Shown: piece after piece, positions 24,142 to 32,830 of the stretch
How positions within the stretch are numbered: the first letter of the stretch is position 1
How the letters are laid out: every line of letters begins with the position of its first letter
Source: VAXT01 sp963850415
Lineage (GTDB): Bacteria; Actinomycetota; Thermoleophilia; Gaiellales; Gaiellaceae
NCBI GenBank assembly: GCA_963850415.1
Contig: CAWKLE010000003.1
Location: 620,001 to 684,000 of the forward strand
Length of the DNA: 64,000 nucleotides
Reading direction: 5' to 3'
Notes under the pieces: generated by a model
Told to the model about the DNA's origin: nothing
The model's database searches: none
The model's input: the letters and a program-made list of their open reading frames with translations, nothing else
Position numbers and translations under genes: made by a program

Positions 24142-25713
24142 CTAACCGAGGCGCACCAGCCGGAACGCCTGGACGGGCTCGCTCTTCCCCTTGAGGTCCA
24201 GAGCGCCCAGCGGCTCGAGGATCGCGCCCGTCAGCTCGGCGGCGGTGGTCGCGCCGATCACGACTCTTCCGGGCTCGGCTTCGGCCTGGAGACGCGCCGC
24301 GAGGTTCGTCGTGTCGCCGATCGCGGTGAAGCTCCGCTGCTCCAGTGCGCCGACGTTCCCGATCACGGCCGGGCCGCTGTTCACGCCCACGCGGAAGCGC
24401 GGCCACTCCGGCCGCCCGTGGGCGACGGCCTCGGACACGTCGGCGAAGGCGAGGGCTGCGCGTGCGGCTCGCTGCGCATGGTCGGGCTGGTCGGTGGCGG
24501 CGTTGAAGACGACCATCACGGCGTCGCCGGCGAAGCGCTCGATCATCCCGTCCTCCGCCGCGACGACGGGCACGACCTCGGCCCAGTACCCGTTCAGCAT
24601 CCCGACCACCTCCGGCGGCGTCGAGCGCTCGCAGTAGGCCGTGAAACCCTGGAGATCGGCGAAGAGGACGCTGACCTCCCGCTGCTCGCCTCCGAGCTCG
24701 CCCGCGCCGGGCTGCTCGCGGAGCCGGGTCATCAGCTGCGGAGACAGGTACGGGCTGAAGAGCGCGTCGAGCCGCCGCAACTCGCCCGCCGCCTGGTCGA
24801 GCAGCTTCGCCTCCTCGTCGCTGAAGTGCTCGCGCTCGCGCAGGGTCCGGGTATCGGTCTGCTCGTTCGTGAGCGCGCTGAGTGCGTTCGCGTAGCGCCG
24901 GTCGATCAGCTCGCCGGTGTGCTCCAGGTAGAGATCCTTGAAGAGCGCCGTGGTCGAACGCCTGCGCCGGTACTCCTGTCGCGCCACGAACGCGACGAGG
25001 CCGAACGCGGCCGCCATCAGGACGTGCCACTCCCACCACGAGGCGTGCCAATTGTGGCCGAAGGCGATCGCGATCACCGCCTCGGCGAGCAGCGTGAAGG
25101 CGGCGGCGACCGCGGCGGGCATCGGAGCGGGCCTGCGGCGGTAGAGCTGGACGTAGCGCACCGCTGCGAACGCGTAGAGAGGCAGTCCGAGCGCGGCGAG
25201 CGCGTACAGCGGGCCGTGCGCCTCCTCCTCGGTCAGGGCCTGATCGAGGGGTGGCAGGTTGGACAGCGAGTAGACGCCCCACGCGCCGAGGAGCGCGAAG
25301 ACGATCCCGCGCAGGAGCCACTGGCGGCGCATGACGGCCGCGGAGGCGGAGGGCGAGAGGTCGAGCGCCGACGCCGCTGCGAAGATGCTTGCGATCGCGA
25401 GACCGACAGGAGTTGCGACGACGAAGCCCGCGTTCTTCTTCTCGAGCAGGACTCCCGGAGTGGCGAGCGCGTGCAGCGCCAGGAAGCCGGCGCTCGTGAC
25501 GAACGCGAGTGAGACGAGGAAGAGGCGGGCGTCGCCGAGCCTGCGAGCCGCCTCTCCGGCCAGGTACCCGAGCACGACGCTCAGGAGCGCCGTGATCAGG
25601 ACGAGCCAGAAGTGCGCGGGATGGTGCTCCCAGTGGACGTCCAGCTCCGGCTCGCTGAGCAGGAGCCCGAGGCCGATCAGGGGCAGCGCGAGCGGGATCA
25701 GCCAGCGGGCCAC
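24142..25713 (-). CDS. Membrane-anchored class III adenylate/guanylate cyclase
   Basis: 523 residues. The N-terminal half has about seven hydrophobic helices (about 5-250), a MASE-like sensor module. A linker with charged helices follows (residues about 255-330). The catalytic domain (about 340-523) has the metal Asp in VSVLFADLQGFT, GDAVMVVFN and the transition-state region FTAIGDTTNLAARLQ. LDLKGKSEPVQAFRL closes the fold. It probably makes cAMP in response to a membrane signal. It starts at GTG. Confidence 0.88.
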   Translation of the reverse strand: MARWLIPLALPLIGLGLLLSEPELDVHWEHHPAHFWLVLITALLSVVLGYLAGEAARRLGDARLFLVSLAFVTSAGFLALHALATPGVLLEKKNAGFVVATPVGLAIASIFAAASALDLSPSASAAVMRRQWLLRGIVFALLGAWGVYSLSNLPPLDQALTEEEAHGPLYALAALGLPLYAFAAVRYVQLYRRRPAPMPAAVAAAFTLLAEAVIAIAFGHNWHASWWEWHVLMAAAFGLVAFVARQEYRRRRSTTALFKDLYLEHTGELIDRRYANALSALTNEQTDTRTLREREHFSDEEAKLLDQAAGELRRLDALFSPYLSPQLMTRLREQPGAGELGGEQREVSVLFADLQGFTAYCERSTPPEVVGMLNGYWAEVVPVVAAEDGMIERFAGDAVMVVFNAATDQPDHAQRAARAALAFADVSEAVAHGRPEWPRFRVGVNSGPAVIGNVGALEQRSFTAIGDTTNLAARLQAEAEPGRVVIGATTAAELTGAILEPLGALDLKGKSEPVQAFRLVRLG

Positions 25714-25737
25714 GCCCGACCCTAACCCGGAAGGACC

Positions 25738-26106
25738 ATGAGGGTCTCCGGCGAACTGCGGGCCATGCGACGCTGGCTTCCGACCACGGTGGTGCTCGCC
25801 GCGGCCGTGGCGGAGGCGATCGGACTGGGCCAGATCGCGTTCTACCTGCTGCTCGTGGCGGTGCCGATCGTCGCGGCGAGCGCGCTGATGCTGTTCGGAG
25901 AGCTGCTCGACGCCCGCTTCGAGCCGGCGGAGTCGCTCCAGGCGCTGCTCTACGGCGTGGCGCTGCTCCTGCTCGTGGCCGGAGCTGCGGCCGGATCGCC
26001 GGCGTTCGCGCTCTCCGCGTGTCTGGCCACGTTCGCCCTCCAGGCGCTGCTCGGGCTCGGCGTCGAGCTCAGGCGGCCGGTCGAGCCCGCCCGTCTAGAG
26101 CGGTAG
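25738..26106 (+). CDS. Small integral membrane protein of unknown function
   Basis: 122 residues from ATG 25738 with GGAAGG just upstream; an alternative start is the MRRWLP Met ten residues in. About three to four hydrophobic helices: TTVVLAAAVAEAIGLG, FYLLLVAVPIVAASALMLF, LLYGVALLLLVAGAAAG and ACLATFALQALLGLG. No motif is recognisable. It diverges from the cyclase and overlaps the nuoN stop by 12 bases. Confidence 0.6.
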   Translation: MRVSGELRAMRRWLPTTVVLAAAVAEAIGLGQIAFYLLLVAVPIVAASALMLFGELLDARFEPAESLQALLYGVALLLLVAGAAAGSPAFALSACLATFALQALLGLGVELRRPVEPARLER

Positions 26107-27573
26107 CGAGTTCGCCGCGCTCCGTGCGAAGTCGACGAGCGGCTGCACGGCGAAGAACGAGCCAACGTTGACGACCATCGCCAGGAACGCCGCGCTCGAG
26201 AGCATGATCTCCCGCGGCGGCGAGCCGCCGATCGGCGCGAGCCCGAGCTCCGCGGCCGGCCTCATGTACATCGAACGGATCACGGCGAGGTAGTAGTAGA
26301 GGCTGACGAGCGTGGCCAGGACGCCCACGATCACGAGCCAGTTCCAGCCCGCCTCCGACGCGGCCGAGAAGACGAGGAACTTCCCCATGAAACCGCCGGT
26401 CAGCGGGAACCCGGCGAAGCCGAGCATGAACGTCGCCATCGAGAAGCCGAGCAGCGGCCGCTCCCAGCCGAAGCCGGCGAGGTTGTCGAGCGTGACCGGC
26501 TCGCCGAGCTCTCGCTCGCGGGCTACGACGACCGCGAAGGCGCCGACCGAGATCGCCGAATACGGGATCAGGTAGTAGAGGAGCGCGCGCACGCCGAGCG
26601 CGTTTGCCGAGGAGACGGCGATCAGCATGAAGCCTGCGTGCGAGATCGAGGAGTACGCGAGCAGCCGCTTGATGTTCGACTGGACGAGGGCGGCGATGTT
26701 GCCCCACGCGAGCGAGATCACAGCCAGCACCGCGACCGCGATCGTCCACACGTCGCGCTCCTGCGGGAACGCGACCACGAGCACGCGGTACATGAGGACG
26801 AGCGCGACCGTCTTCGTCGCCGCGGCCATGAAGCCGGTGATCGGCGTCGGCGCGCCCTCGTACACGTCCGGCGTCCACATGTGGAACGGCGCGACCGACG
26901 ATTTGAACGCGAGCCCGGCGAGGAGCATCGCGAGCCCGACGAGCAGGATCGGGTCGCCTGACAGGTTCTGGACCCGCGTCGCGTCCGCGATCGCCGAGTA
27001 GCCGAGCTCCCCGGTCGCGCCGTAGATCAGCGCCGACCCGAAGAGGAGGACGGCCGAGCCCATCCCGCCGATGATCAGGTACTTGAGGCCCGCCTCGAGC
27101 GACCCCACGATGTCGACCTCGATCGCGCAGAGGATGTAGAGGCAGACCGAGAACCATTCGAGTGAGAGGAAGAGCGTCATCAGGTTGGCCGACTGGACGA
27201 GGAAGGCCATGCCCGCCCCGGCCGTGACCAGAAGGGCGTAGTACTCGCCGATGTGGTCCTCGCGCATGCGGGCCGAGTACGAGACGAACACGCTGAGCAG
27301 GCCCGCGCCCATGACGAGGATCTGCGTGAACGCGGCGTAGCGGTCGCGGTAGATCGCGTCTGCGACCTCCAGGCTGCCGTGCGGGGTCTGGATGTAGACG
27401 AGAGTCGCGAGCGCGGCTCCGACGATGAAGCCGAGCGCGCAGAAGAACGCGGCGAAGGGCCGCAGGATCCAGCGCGGCATGAACGCGCCCGAGAGCAGGC
27501 AGATCGCGGCGGCGCCGAGCGCGGCCAGCGAAGGCGAGATCGCGAACCAGTCGACGGACGGGGTGTTGATCAC
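26095..27573 (-). CDS. nuoN: NADH-quinone oxidoreductase subunit N
   Basis: 492 residues from GTG 27573 in a GTGA overlap with nuoM. An antiporter-like proton-pumping membrane subunit with about 14 helices. Family motifs include SLEWFSVCLYIL, GLAFKSSVAPFHMWTPDVYEGAP (broken-helix Lys) and IKRLLAYSSISHAGFMLI. It is the last gene of the nuo operon. The frame is open further upstream, but the GTGA start matches the family N-terminus. Confidence 0.95.
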   Translation of the reverse strand: MINTPSVDWFAISPSLAALGAAAICLLSGAFMPRWILRPFAAFFCALGFIVGAALATLVYIQTPHGSLEVADAIYRDRYAAFTQILVMGAGLLSVFVSYSARMREDHIGEYYALLVTAGAGMAFLVQSANLMTLFLSLEWFSVCLYILCAIEVDIVGSLEAGLKYLIIGGMGSAVLLFGSALIYGATGELGYSAIADATRVQNLSGDPILLVGLAMLLAGLAFKSSVAPFHMWTPDVYEGAPTPITGFMAAATKTVALVLMYRVLVVAFPQERDVWTIAVAVLAVISLAWGNIAALVQSNIKRLLAYSSISHAGFMLIAVSSANALGVRALLYYLIPYSAISVGAFAVVVARERELGEPVTLDNLAGFGWERPLLGFSMATFMLGFAGFPLTGGFMGKFLVFSAASEAGWNWLVIVGVLATLVSLYYYLAVIRSMYMRPAAELGLAPIGGSPPREIMLSSAAFLAMVVNVGSFFAVQPLVDFARSAANSLPL

Positions 27574-29096
27574 CTGTTCACGTCCGACGTGACGAAGTCC
27601 ATCCGGCCCTCGGGCGGCTGGTCGTTTGGACGGGACCGGACGAACCCTGTGGAGGAGGTCGTCCCGAAGAGCGGCGTGTTCTCGTCGACGACACGGCCGC
27701 TGATCCCTGCGGGCCACGCAGACAGCGCCAGCAGGCAGGCGACCAGAGGGACGACGATTCCGATCTCCGCGGGCCGCAGGTCACGCGCCGACTCGGAGAC
27801 GGCGGGGCCAGGGTCCTTGTGGAGGACGGCCGAGATCAGCCGGAGCATGTACATCGCGGCGAGGACGATCCCCGTTGCGCCTGCCACGGACCAGCCCCAG
27901 CCGGTGCCGAAGATGCCGGCGAGGATCAAAAACTCACCGGCGAACGCCGAGGAGCCCGGCACCGCGAGGGCGATGATCCCCGTCGCCATGAGCACGGTCG
28001 CGAGTGCCGGCCGTCCGCGTGCCATGCCGCCGAGCCGCTCGAAATTGCCCGTGGCCGTCCGGCGCTCGATGATCCCGGCGAGCAGGAACAGCGCAGCCGA
28101 GATCAGCCCGTGGTTAACGGTCTGGAGGATCGCGCCGCTGATGCCGATCGTGCTGTTGGCGAACACGCCGATCGTGATCAGCCCCATCTGCGCGAGGCTC
28201 GAATATGCGATCACGCCCCGAACGTCCGGGGCGCGGAAGGCGAGGAGCGAGCCGTAGACGAGCCCGACTGCGGCGAGCGCGAGAACGACGTTGCGCCAGT
28301 CGTCGAAGGGCCCCGGGAACTTCGCGAAGCAGATCCGGATGAAGCCGAAGACCGCCGCCTTCGAGATCACTCCGGACAGGACCGCGGCCACCTCGGGCGA
28401 CGACTCACGGTAGGCGTCCGGTAGCCAGCCGTGGAACGGGAACAGCGGCGCCTTGATCGCGAACGCGATGGCAAAGCCGAGGAAGAGCCACGTGCTGTTG
28501 CTCGTCGTCGTCGAGATCAGGTCGAACGAGCCCTGCTGGAGCCCGAAGACGATCACCGCGGCCAGCATCAGCAGCGAGCCCGCCATCGTGTAGATCACGA
28601 ACTTGACGGTCGCGCCGAGGCGTCCCGGCCCGCCCCAGACGCCGATCAGCACGTACAGCGGGATCATCATCGCCTCGAAGAAGACGTAGAAGAGCAGGAG
28701 ATCCTGGGAGGCGAAGACGCCGACGACCGCCGAGGTCAGGAAGAGCATCAGCCCGAAGTAGGCGCTCGGCCGCTCGCGCCCCACCCAGAAGCCGTAGGCG
28801 ATGGCCGCCGCCATGACGACGACCGCGAGCCCGGCCAGCCAGAACGAGAACGCGTAGAAGCCGACGTGGTACGAGACGCCGAGGTCGCTGAACCACGTCC
28901 ACTGCTGGTCGAAGTTCGGCGTTCCGCCGGACTGGTCGAAGTTCATCTGGCCGAGCGCGGTGATCCAGAACCCGATCTCGGCGAGCGCGAACAGGAGCGC
29001 GACCGGGCCGGCGAACCGGCCGAACGGAAGCAGCCAGATGAGGATCGCCCCCGCGAGCGGGAGGAAGATCAGGATCGTTGCGAGCCAGTCCGTCAT
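27570..29096 (-). CDS. nuoM: NADH-quinone oxidoreductase subunit M
   Basis: 508 residues. An antiporter-like proton-channel subunit. It shows YVFFEAMMIPLYVLIGVWGG, AFAIKAPLFPFHGWLPDAYRESS, VRGVIAYSSLAQMGLITIG and QTVNHGLISAALFLLAG. The start ATG 29096 lies one base past the nuoL stop; the 3' end overlaps nuoN by four bases. Confidence 0.96.
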   Translation of the reverse strand: MTDWLATILIFLPLAGAILIWLLPFGRFAGPVALLFALAEIGFWITALGQMNFDQSGGTPNFDQQWTWFSDLGVSYHVGFYAFSFWLAGLAVVVMAAAIAYGFWVGRERPSAYFGLMLFLTSAVVGVFASQDLLLFYVFFEAMMIPLYVLIGVWGGPGRLGATVKFVIYTMAGSLLMLAAVIVFGLQQGSFDLISTTTSNSTWLFLGFAIAFAIKAPLFPFHGWLPDAYRESSPEVAAVLSGVISKAAVFGFIRICFAKFPGPFDDWRNVVLALAAVGLVYGSLLAFRAPDVRGVIAYSSLAQMGLITIGVFANSTIGISGAILQTVNHGLISAALFLLAGIIERRTATGNFERLGGMARGRPALATVLMATGIIALAVPGSSAFAGEFLILAGIFGTGWGWSVAGATGIVLAAMYMLRLISAVLHKDPGPAVSESARDLRPAEIGIVVPLVACLLALSAWPAGISGRVVDENTPLFGTTSSTGFVRSRPNDQPPEGRMDFVTSDVNR

Positions 29097-29097
29097 C

Positions 29098-30987
29098 TCA
29101 CTTCACCCACACGAAGACGAAGGCGAGCACGGTCACGCTCCCGGCGATTGCGAGCGCGTACGTGCGGACGAGCCCGGTCTGGACCTCGCGCAGCCCGCTG
29201 CTCGCCCGGCGCGCGACGGCGCCGATCTCACCGAGCGAGCCGAGCACGAGGGGACGCTCGAACCAGTCGCGCAGCGCGACCGCGAGCGCCACCGTCGGCC
29301 GGTAGAAGACCGCGTCGTAGAGCTCGTCGAAGTAGAACTTGTGCTCGAGGACGGTGCGGACGGCCGGAACCTGGGGGATACGGAGCGTGCGCGCCGAGAA
29401 CGCGGCCCAGGCGACGGCGATCCCGGCCACGCCAAGGGCGACCGCGCAGATGCTGGCCAGCCACTCCTGAGACCCGCTGGCCTCGACGACCGACTCGACC
29501 GTCGGCGCGAGGAAGCTCGTGATCCCGTCCGTGATGCCCGGGATCTGCACCCACCCGCCGATCACCGACAGCACGCTGAGCACGGCCACGGCCGCGCCCA
29601 TCCAGAGCCACGGCTCCGACCGGTCGGGCCGGTGCAGATGCTCCTGCGCGTAGGGCGAAGGCTCGCCGCCGAAGACGAGGAAGACCATGCGGAACGCATA
29701 GAGGCCGGTCAGGAACGTGCCGAGCACGCCGACGACGAACAAGATCTGGCCGTACGTGCCCGCAGCGAGGGCAGCGGCGAGGATCGAGTCCTTGGCGAAG
29801 AACCCGGCGAGCGGCGGGATCCCGGCGAGCGCGAGCGCCCCGATCAGGAATGCCCAGTACGTGTTCGGCAGGTAGCGCCTGAGCCCGCCCATCCGGCGCA
29901 TGTCCTGCTCGCCGGCCAGCGCGTGGATCACGATTCCGGCGGCGAGGAAGAGCAGCGCCTTGAAGAAGGCGTGCGCCATGAGCAGGAACATGGCGTTCGC
30001 GTAGGCGCCGAGCCCCGCGCCGAGGAACATGTAGCCGATCTGGGACATCGTCGAGTACGCGATCACGCGCTTGATGTCCGTCTGGACGAGGGCGATCAGC
30101 CCGGCGAGGACGAGCGTCGCAGCGCCGAGGCCAGCGGCGAGCTCCTGGACGTGCTTCGCCGCCTCGAAGATTGGAGCGGTGCGGACGAGCAGGTAGACGC
30201 CTGCGGTGACCATCGTCGCCGCGTGGATGAGGGCGCTGACCGGGGTCGGGCCCTCCATCGCGTCCGGGAGCCAGGTCTGGAGCGGAAGCTGCGCCGACTT
30301 GGCGACGGCGCCTCCGAGCAGGCCGAGCGCGACGAGGTTGACCGCCCACGTGCCGGTCTCGCCGCCGGCCCAGTCGAACGAGGACTGGAACGAGAGCGAC
30401 CCGGTGCGCTGGATGAGCAGGAAGAAGGCGAGCGCCATCGTCGCGTCGCCGAACGCGTTCATGATGAACGCCTTCTTCGCGGCGGCGACCGCCTCGGGAC
30501 GCTGGTGGTAGAAGCCGATCAGCAGGTACGAGCTGAGGCCGACGAGCCCCCACCCGACGAGCAGCATCAGCAGGTTCCCGCCCTGGACGAGGAGGAGCAT
30601 CGAGAAGACGAACAGCGCCATGTACGCGAAGTAGCGGCGCTCCTCGTCCTCACCGTCCATGTAGCCGATCGAGTAGCCGACGATCAGGGCGCCGACGCCG
30701 GTCACGATCAGCATCATCAGCACCGCCAGCGGGTCGACGAGGACGCTGAGGCCGACGTTGAAGCTCCCGGCCGACAGCCACGTCCAGGCGGTCGAGACCT
30801 GCTGCTGGTCGCTGTCGCTGCGACCGAGGATCCCGACGAAGTCGACGACGGCTGCGACGAAGGCGACGGCGACCGAGGCCGTGGCCAGGTAACCGGCCAC
30901 GCGCCGCGGGATGAGCGTTCCGCCGAGCGTGATCAAAACCGTCGCGGCGAGCGGCGAGAAGAGGCAGACCCAGGCGGCCGCGGTCAC
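29098..30987 (-). CDS. nuoL: NADH-quinone oxidoreductase subunit L
   Basis: 629 residues. The distal antiporter-like subunit, with GWGLVGLSSYLLIGFYHQRPEA, AKSAQLPLQTWLPDAMEGPTPVSALIHAATMV, IKRVIAYSTMSQIGYMFLG and HAFFKALLFLAAG. The C-terminus has the lateral-helix region (HKFYFDELYDAVFYRP). It starts at GTG 30987 in a GTGA overlap with the arginase-like gene, so it depends on that gene's translation. Confidence 0.96.
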   Translation of the reverse strand: MTAAAWVCLFSPLAATVLITLGGTLIPRRVAGYLATASVAVAFVAAVVDFVGILGRSDSDQQQVSTAWTWLSAGSFNVGLSVLVDPLAVLMMLIVTGVGALIVGYSIGYMDGEDEERRYFAYMALFVFSMLLLVQGGNLLMLLVGWGLVGLSSYLLIGFYHQRPEAVAAAKKAFIMNAFGDATMALAFFLLIQRTGSLSFQSSFDWAGGETGTWAVNLVALGLLGGAVAKSAQLPLQTWLPDAMEGPTPVSALIHAATMVTAGVYLLVRTAPIFEAAKHVQELAAGLGAATLVLAGLIALVQTDIKRVIAYSTMSQIGYMFLGAGLGAYANAMFLLMAHAFFKALLFLAAGIVIHALAGEQDMRRMGGLRRYLPNTYWAFLIGALALAGIPPLAGFFAKDSILAAALAAGTYGQILFVVGVLGTFLTGLYAFRMVFLVFGGEPSPYAQEHLHRPDRSEPWLWMGAAVAVLSVLSVIGGWVQIPGITDGITSFLAPTVESVVEASGSQEWLASICAVALGVAGIAVAWAAFSARTLRIPQVPAVRTVLEHKFYFDELYDAVFYRPTVALAVALRDWFERPLVLGSLGEIGAVARRASSGLREVQTGLVRTYALAIAGSVTVLAFVFVWVK

Positions 30988-31787
30988 CGGGCCACCTTCT
31001 CGGGCGCGAGCTCTCCTGCGAGTCTGGCGGCGATTCCCGGCACGCGGTTCTCGTGGTCCTGACTGGGGTCGTAGGCGGTCAGCGCGGCCGCGGCGATCTC
31101 GAAGCGGCTCGAGATCGCGGCGAGCGCCCGCTCGAGCTGCTCGGTGTCGAGCCCGCCTTCGACCGCGAGCACGTTGGCGCGCGCCACGGACGGGTCGAGG
31201 ACGTCGAGGTCGATGTGGACGTAGACGGCGTCGACCCGCGTAGCGAGCTCGTCGAGCGCGGCGTCGAGCGTGTCCGCGTCGGCACGGCGCAGCTCGGAGG
31301 CTTCCACGCGCTGGATCTCGCTTGGCTCCAGGTCGCGCGCTCCGACGAGGACCGCGTTCTCGGCCTGCACCGAGGGGAGGCCTTCGCGCATCTCCCGCCA
31401 GCCGTCCCCGGTGAGCATCGCCAAGCCCATCCCGTCGAGGAAGCCGGTCGGCGTCGAGTCGGGCGTGTGAAAGTCTCCGTGCGCGTCGAACCAGACGACG
31501 CCGACATCACGGCCGAGGCCGGCCACGGTTCCGAGCGAGGTGAAGCAGTTGACCGCGAGCACGAGCGGCAACCGGCCGTCCTCGACCGTTTCCCGAACCG
31601 AGGAGCGCACCGAGCGGATGACGTCGAACGAATCCGCGACCTCGTTCGGGACCGGCCGCTTCTCGGGGCCTGGGACGACGACTGTGTCGCCCCCGATCGC
31701 CTCTGCGAGCACACCCGGCCCGCGGCTCAGTTCCGGGTGCTCGCGCCCGAGGTACCAGGGCACCTGGATCAGCCGGACGTCGCTCAT
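30984..31787 (-). CDS. Arginase/ureohydrolase-fold protein embedded in the nuo operon
   Basis: 267 residues starting at ATG 31787 (ATGA overlap with nuoK) and ending in a GTGA overlap with nuoL. The dimanganese signatures are WFDAHGDFHTP (D101, H103, D105) and HIDLDVLDP (D193, D195), with E210 in VEGGLD. The usual first ligand motif GGDHS is replaced by AVNCFTS, so the expected His is C81. It could hydrolyse a guanidino or formimino compound with a changed metal site, or be non-catalytic. Its position between complex I genes is unusual. Confidence 0.85.
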   Translation of the reverse strand: MSDVRLIQVPWYLGREHPELSRGPGVLAEAIGGDTVVVPGPEKRPVPNEVADSFDVIRSVRSSVRETVEDGRLPLVLAVNCFTSLGTVAGLGRDVGVVWFDAHGDFHTPDSTPTGFLDGMGLAMLTGDGWREMREGLPSVQAENAVLVGARDLEPSEIQRVEASELRRADADTLDAALDELATRVDAVYVHIDLDVLDPSVARANVLAVEGGLDTEQLERALAAISSRFEIAAAALTAYDPSQDHENRVPGIAARLAGELAPEKVAR

Positions 31788-32092
31788 CCGCGCAGCGTCG
31801 AGAGCTTGTCGACGTCGAGGTCGAGCTTTCGCCGGTGGACGGCGACGATCAGGCCGAGCCCGACCACGACCTCCGAGGCGGCTACGGCCATCACCGCGAG
31901 CGCGAAGATCTGCCCGTCCATCTGCGCGTGGTGGCGCGAGAACGTGATCAGCGCCAGGTTCGCGCCGTTGAGCATGATCTCGATCGAGAGCAGGACGATC
32001 AGCGGGCTGCGTCTGAGCATCACGCCGAGCGCGCCGATCGCGAACAGGAACGCCGACACGGCGAGGTACCAGGTGAGGTCCGGGCCCATCAC
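31784..32092 (-). CDS. nuoK: NADH-quinone oxidoreductase subunit K
   Basis: 102 residues with three membrane helices. The conserved membrane Glu is in LLSIEIMLNGANLALI, and the second Glu is in ASEVVVGLGLIVAV, both part of the proton path. It starts at ATG 32092 in an ATGA overlap with nuoJ. Confidence 0.95.
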   Translation of the reverse strand: MMGPDLTWYLAVSAFLFAIGALGVMLRRSPLIVLLSIEIMLNGANLALITFSRHHAQMDGQIFALAVMAVAASEVVVGLGLIVAVHRRKLDLDVDKLSTLRG

Positions 32093-32661
32093 TCCGCCCG
32101 AGTCCCTCCTTGTAACAGACTGTTACTTGGTGGCTTGGGCTGGTCGTCGCGGGCCTGGCTGCCGAGGACGACGCCGCCGACCGCGGCCGCCAGCAGCACG
32201 ATCGAGGTGATCTCGAACGCCAGCAGGTGGTCGCTGAGAAACACGCGCCCGACCTCGGAGGGGCTCCCGAATGCCGAGCCAATGTGCGGCGTCTCGGACA
32301 GGCGTCCGCTCGCCTTCAGCCCAACGACGACCACGATCTCGACCATCAACGCGCCGGCCGCGGCCACTGCGCCCAGCGCCTGCCAGCTCGGCCCGCCGGC
32401 CCACGGCGCCTCGGCGTGCCGCCCGAGGTAGGCGATCACGAACAGGAACATCACCATCACCGCGCCGGCATAGACGAGCACCTGCGCCGCCGCGACGAAC
32501 TCTGCCGAGAGCAGCAGGTAGAGGACGGCCAGCGAGCCGAGGTTTCCGATCAGCGCGAGCGCCGAGTAGAACGGGTTGCCGAAGCTGACGACCGCGACGC
32601 CGGAGCCGAGGCACGCGAACGCGGCCACGAACCACACGACCCAGACGAGGAAATTGCCCAC
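32089..32661 (-). CDS. nuoJ: NADH-quinone oxidoreductase subunit J
   Basis: 190 residues from GTG 32661, with five membrane helices and the conserved pi-helix region AAQVLVYAGAVMVMFLFVI. The GGAAGGGG ribosome binding site just upstream lies in the end of the long inverted repeat at 32662-32830. The last codons include a palindrome also seen at 9986-10004. The frame is open upstream through the repeat but has no family match there. Confidence 0.94.
   Translation of the reverse strand: MGNFLVWVVWFVAAFACLGSGVAVVSFGNPFYSALALIGNLGSLAVLYLLLSAEFVAAAQVLVYAGAVMVMFLFVIAYLGRHAEAPWAGGPSWQALGAVAAAGALMVEIVVVVGLKASGRLSETPHIGSAFGSPSEVGRVFLSDHLLAFEITSIVLLAAAVGGVVLGSQARDDQPKPPSNSLLQGGTRAE
32112..32126. repeat. 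GTAACAG-A-CTGTTAC palindrome in the nuoJ 3' end
   Basis: A perfect 15-base palindrome inside the last codons of nuoJ (protein PPSNSLLQGG). The same core with T at the centre occurs at 9988-10002 between two unrelated genes. It may be a protein binding site or a small repeat element. Confidence 0.45.
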
Positions 32662-32830
32662 TAGTGCCCCTTCCAGTGCTGCCGCTGAGCTTCTCGGTCG
32701 CGAGCACCAAGCCAGAGGCCGCACTCGCTCGAAGCCAATGCTGAACGAAGCCTTGGTGAGAGCGAGGGTGGCCTCTGGCGCCGCGTGATCGCGGGCGAGA
32801 AGCCAGCATGTAGTGCTGGGAGGGGCACTA
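32662..32830. repeat. 169-nt imperfect inverted repeat filling the nuoI-nuoJ gap
   Basis: The left arm 32662-32730 and right arm 32760-32830 are roughly three-quarters identical as inverted repeats. Exact anchors are TAGTGCCCCT at the outer ends, CTTCTCG and CCAGAGGCC within, and CTCGCTC at the inner ends. The loop is about 29 bases. The right end supplies the nuoI TAG stop and the left end supplies the nuoJ ribosome binding site. It resembles a palindromic miniature element or a large attenuator hairpin. No clear target-site duplication is visible. Confidence 0.65.

Noticed and set aside
28960..31062. 700-codon forward frame opposite nuoM, nuoL and the arginase-like gene
   Set aside because: Low-complexity charged sequence with no motif, opposite three well-conserved genes.
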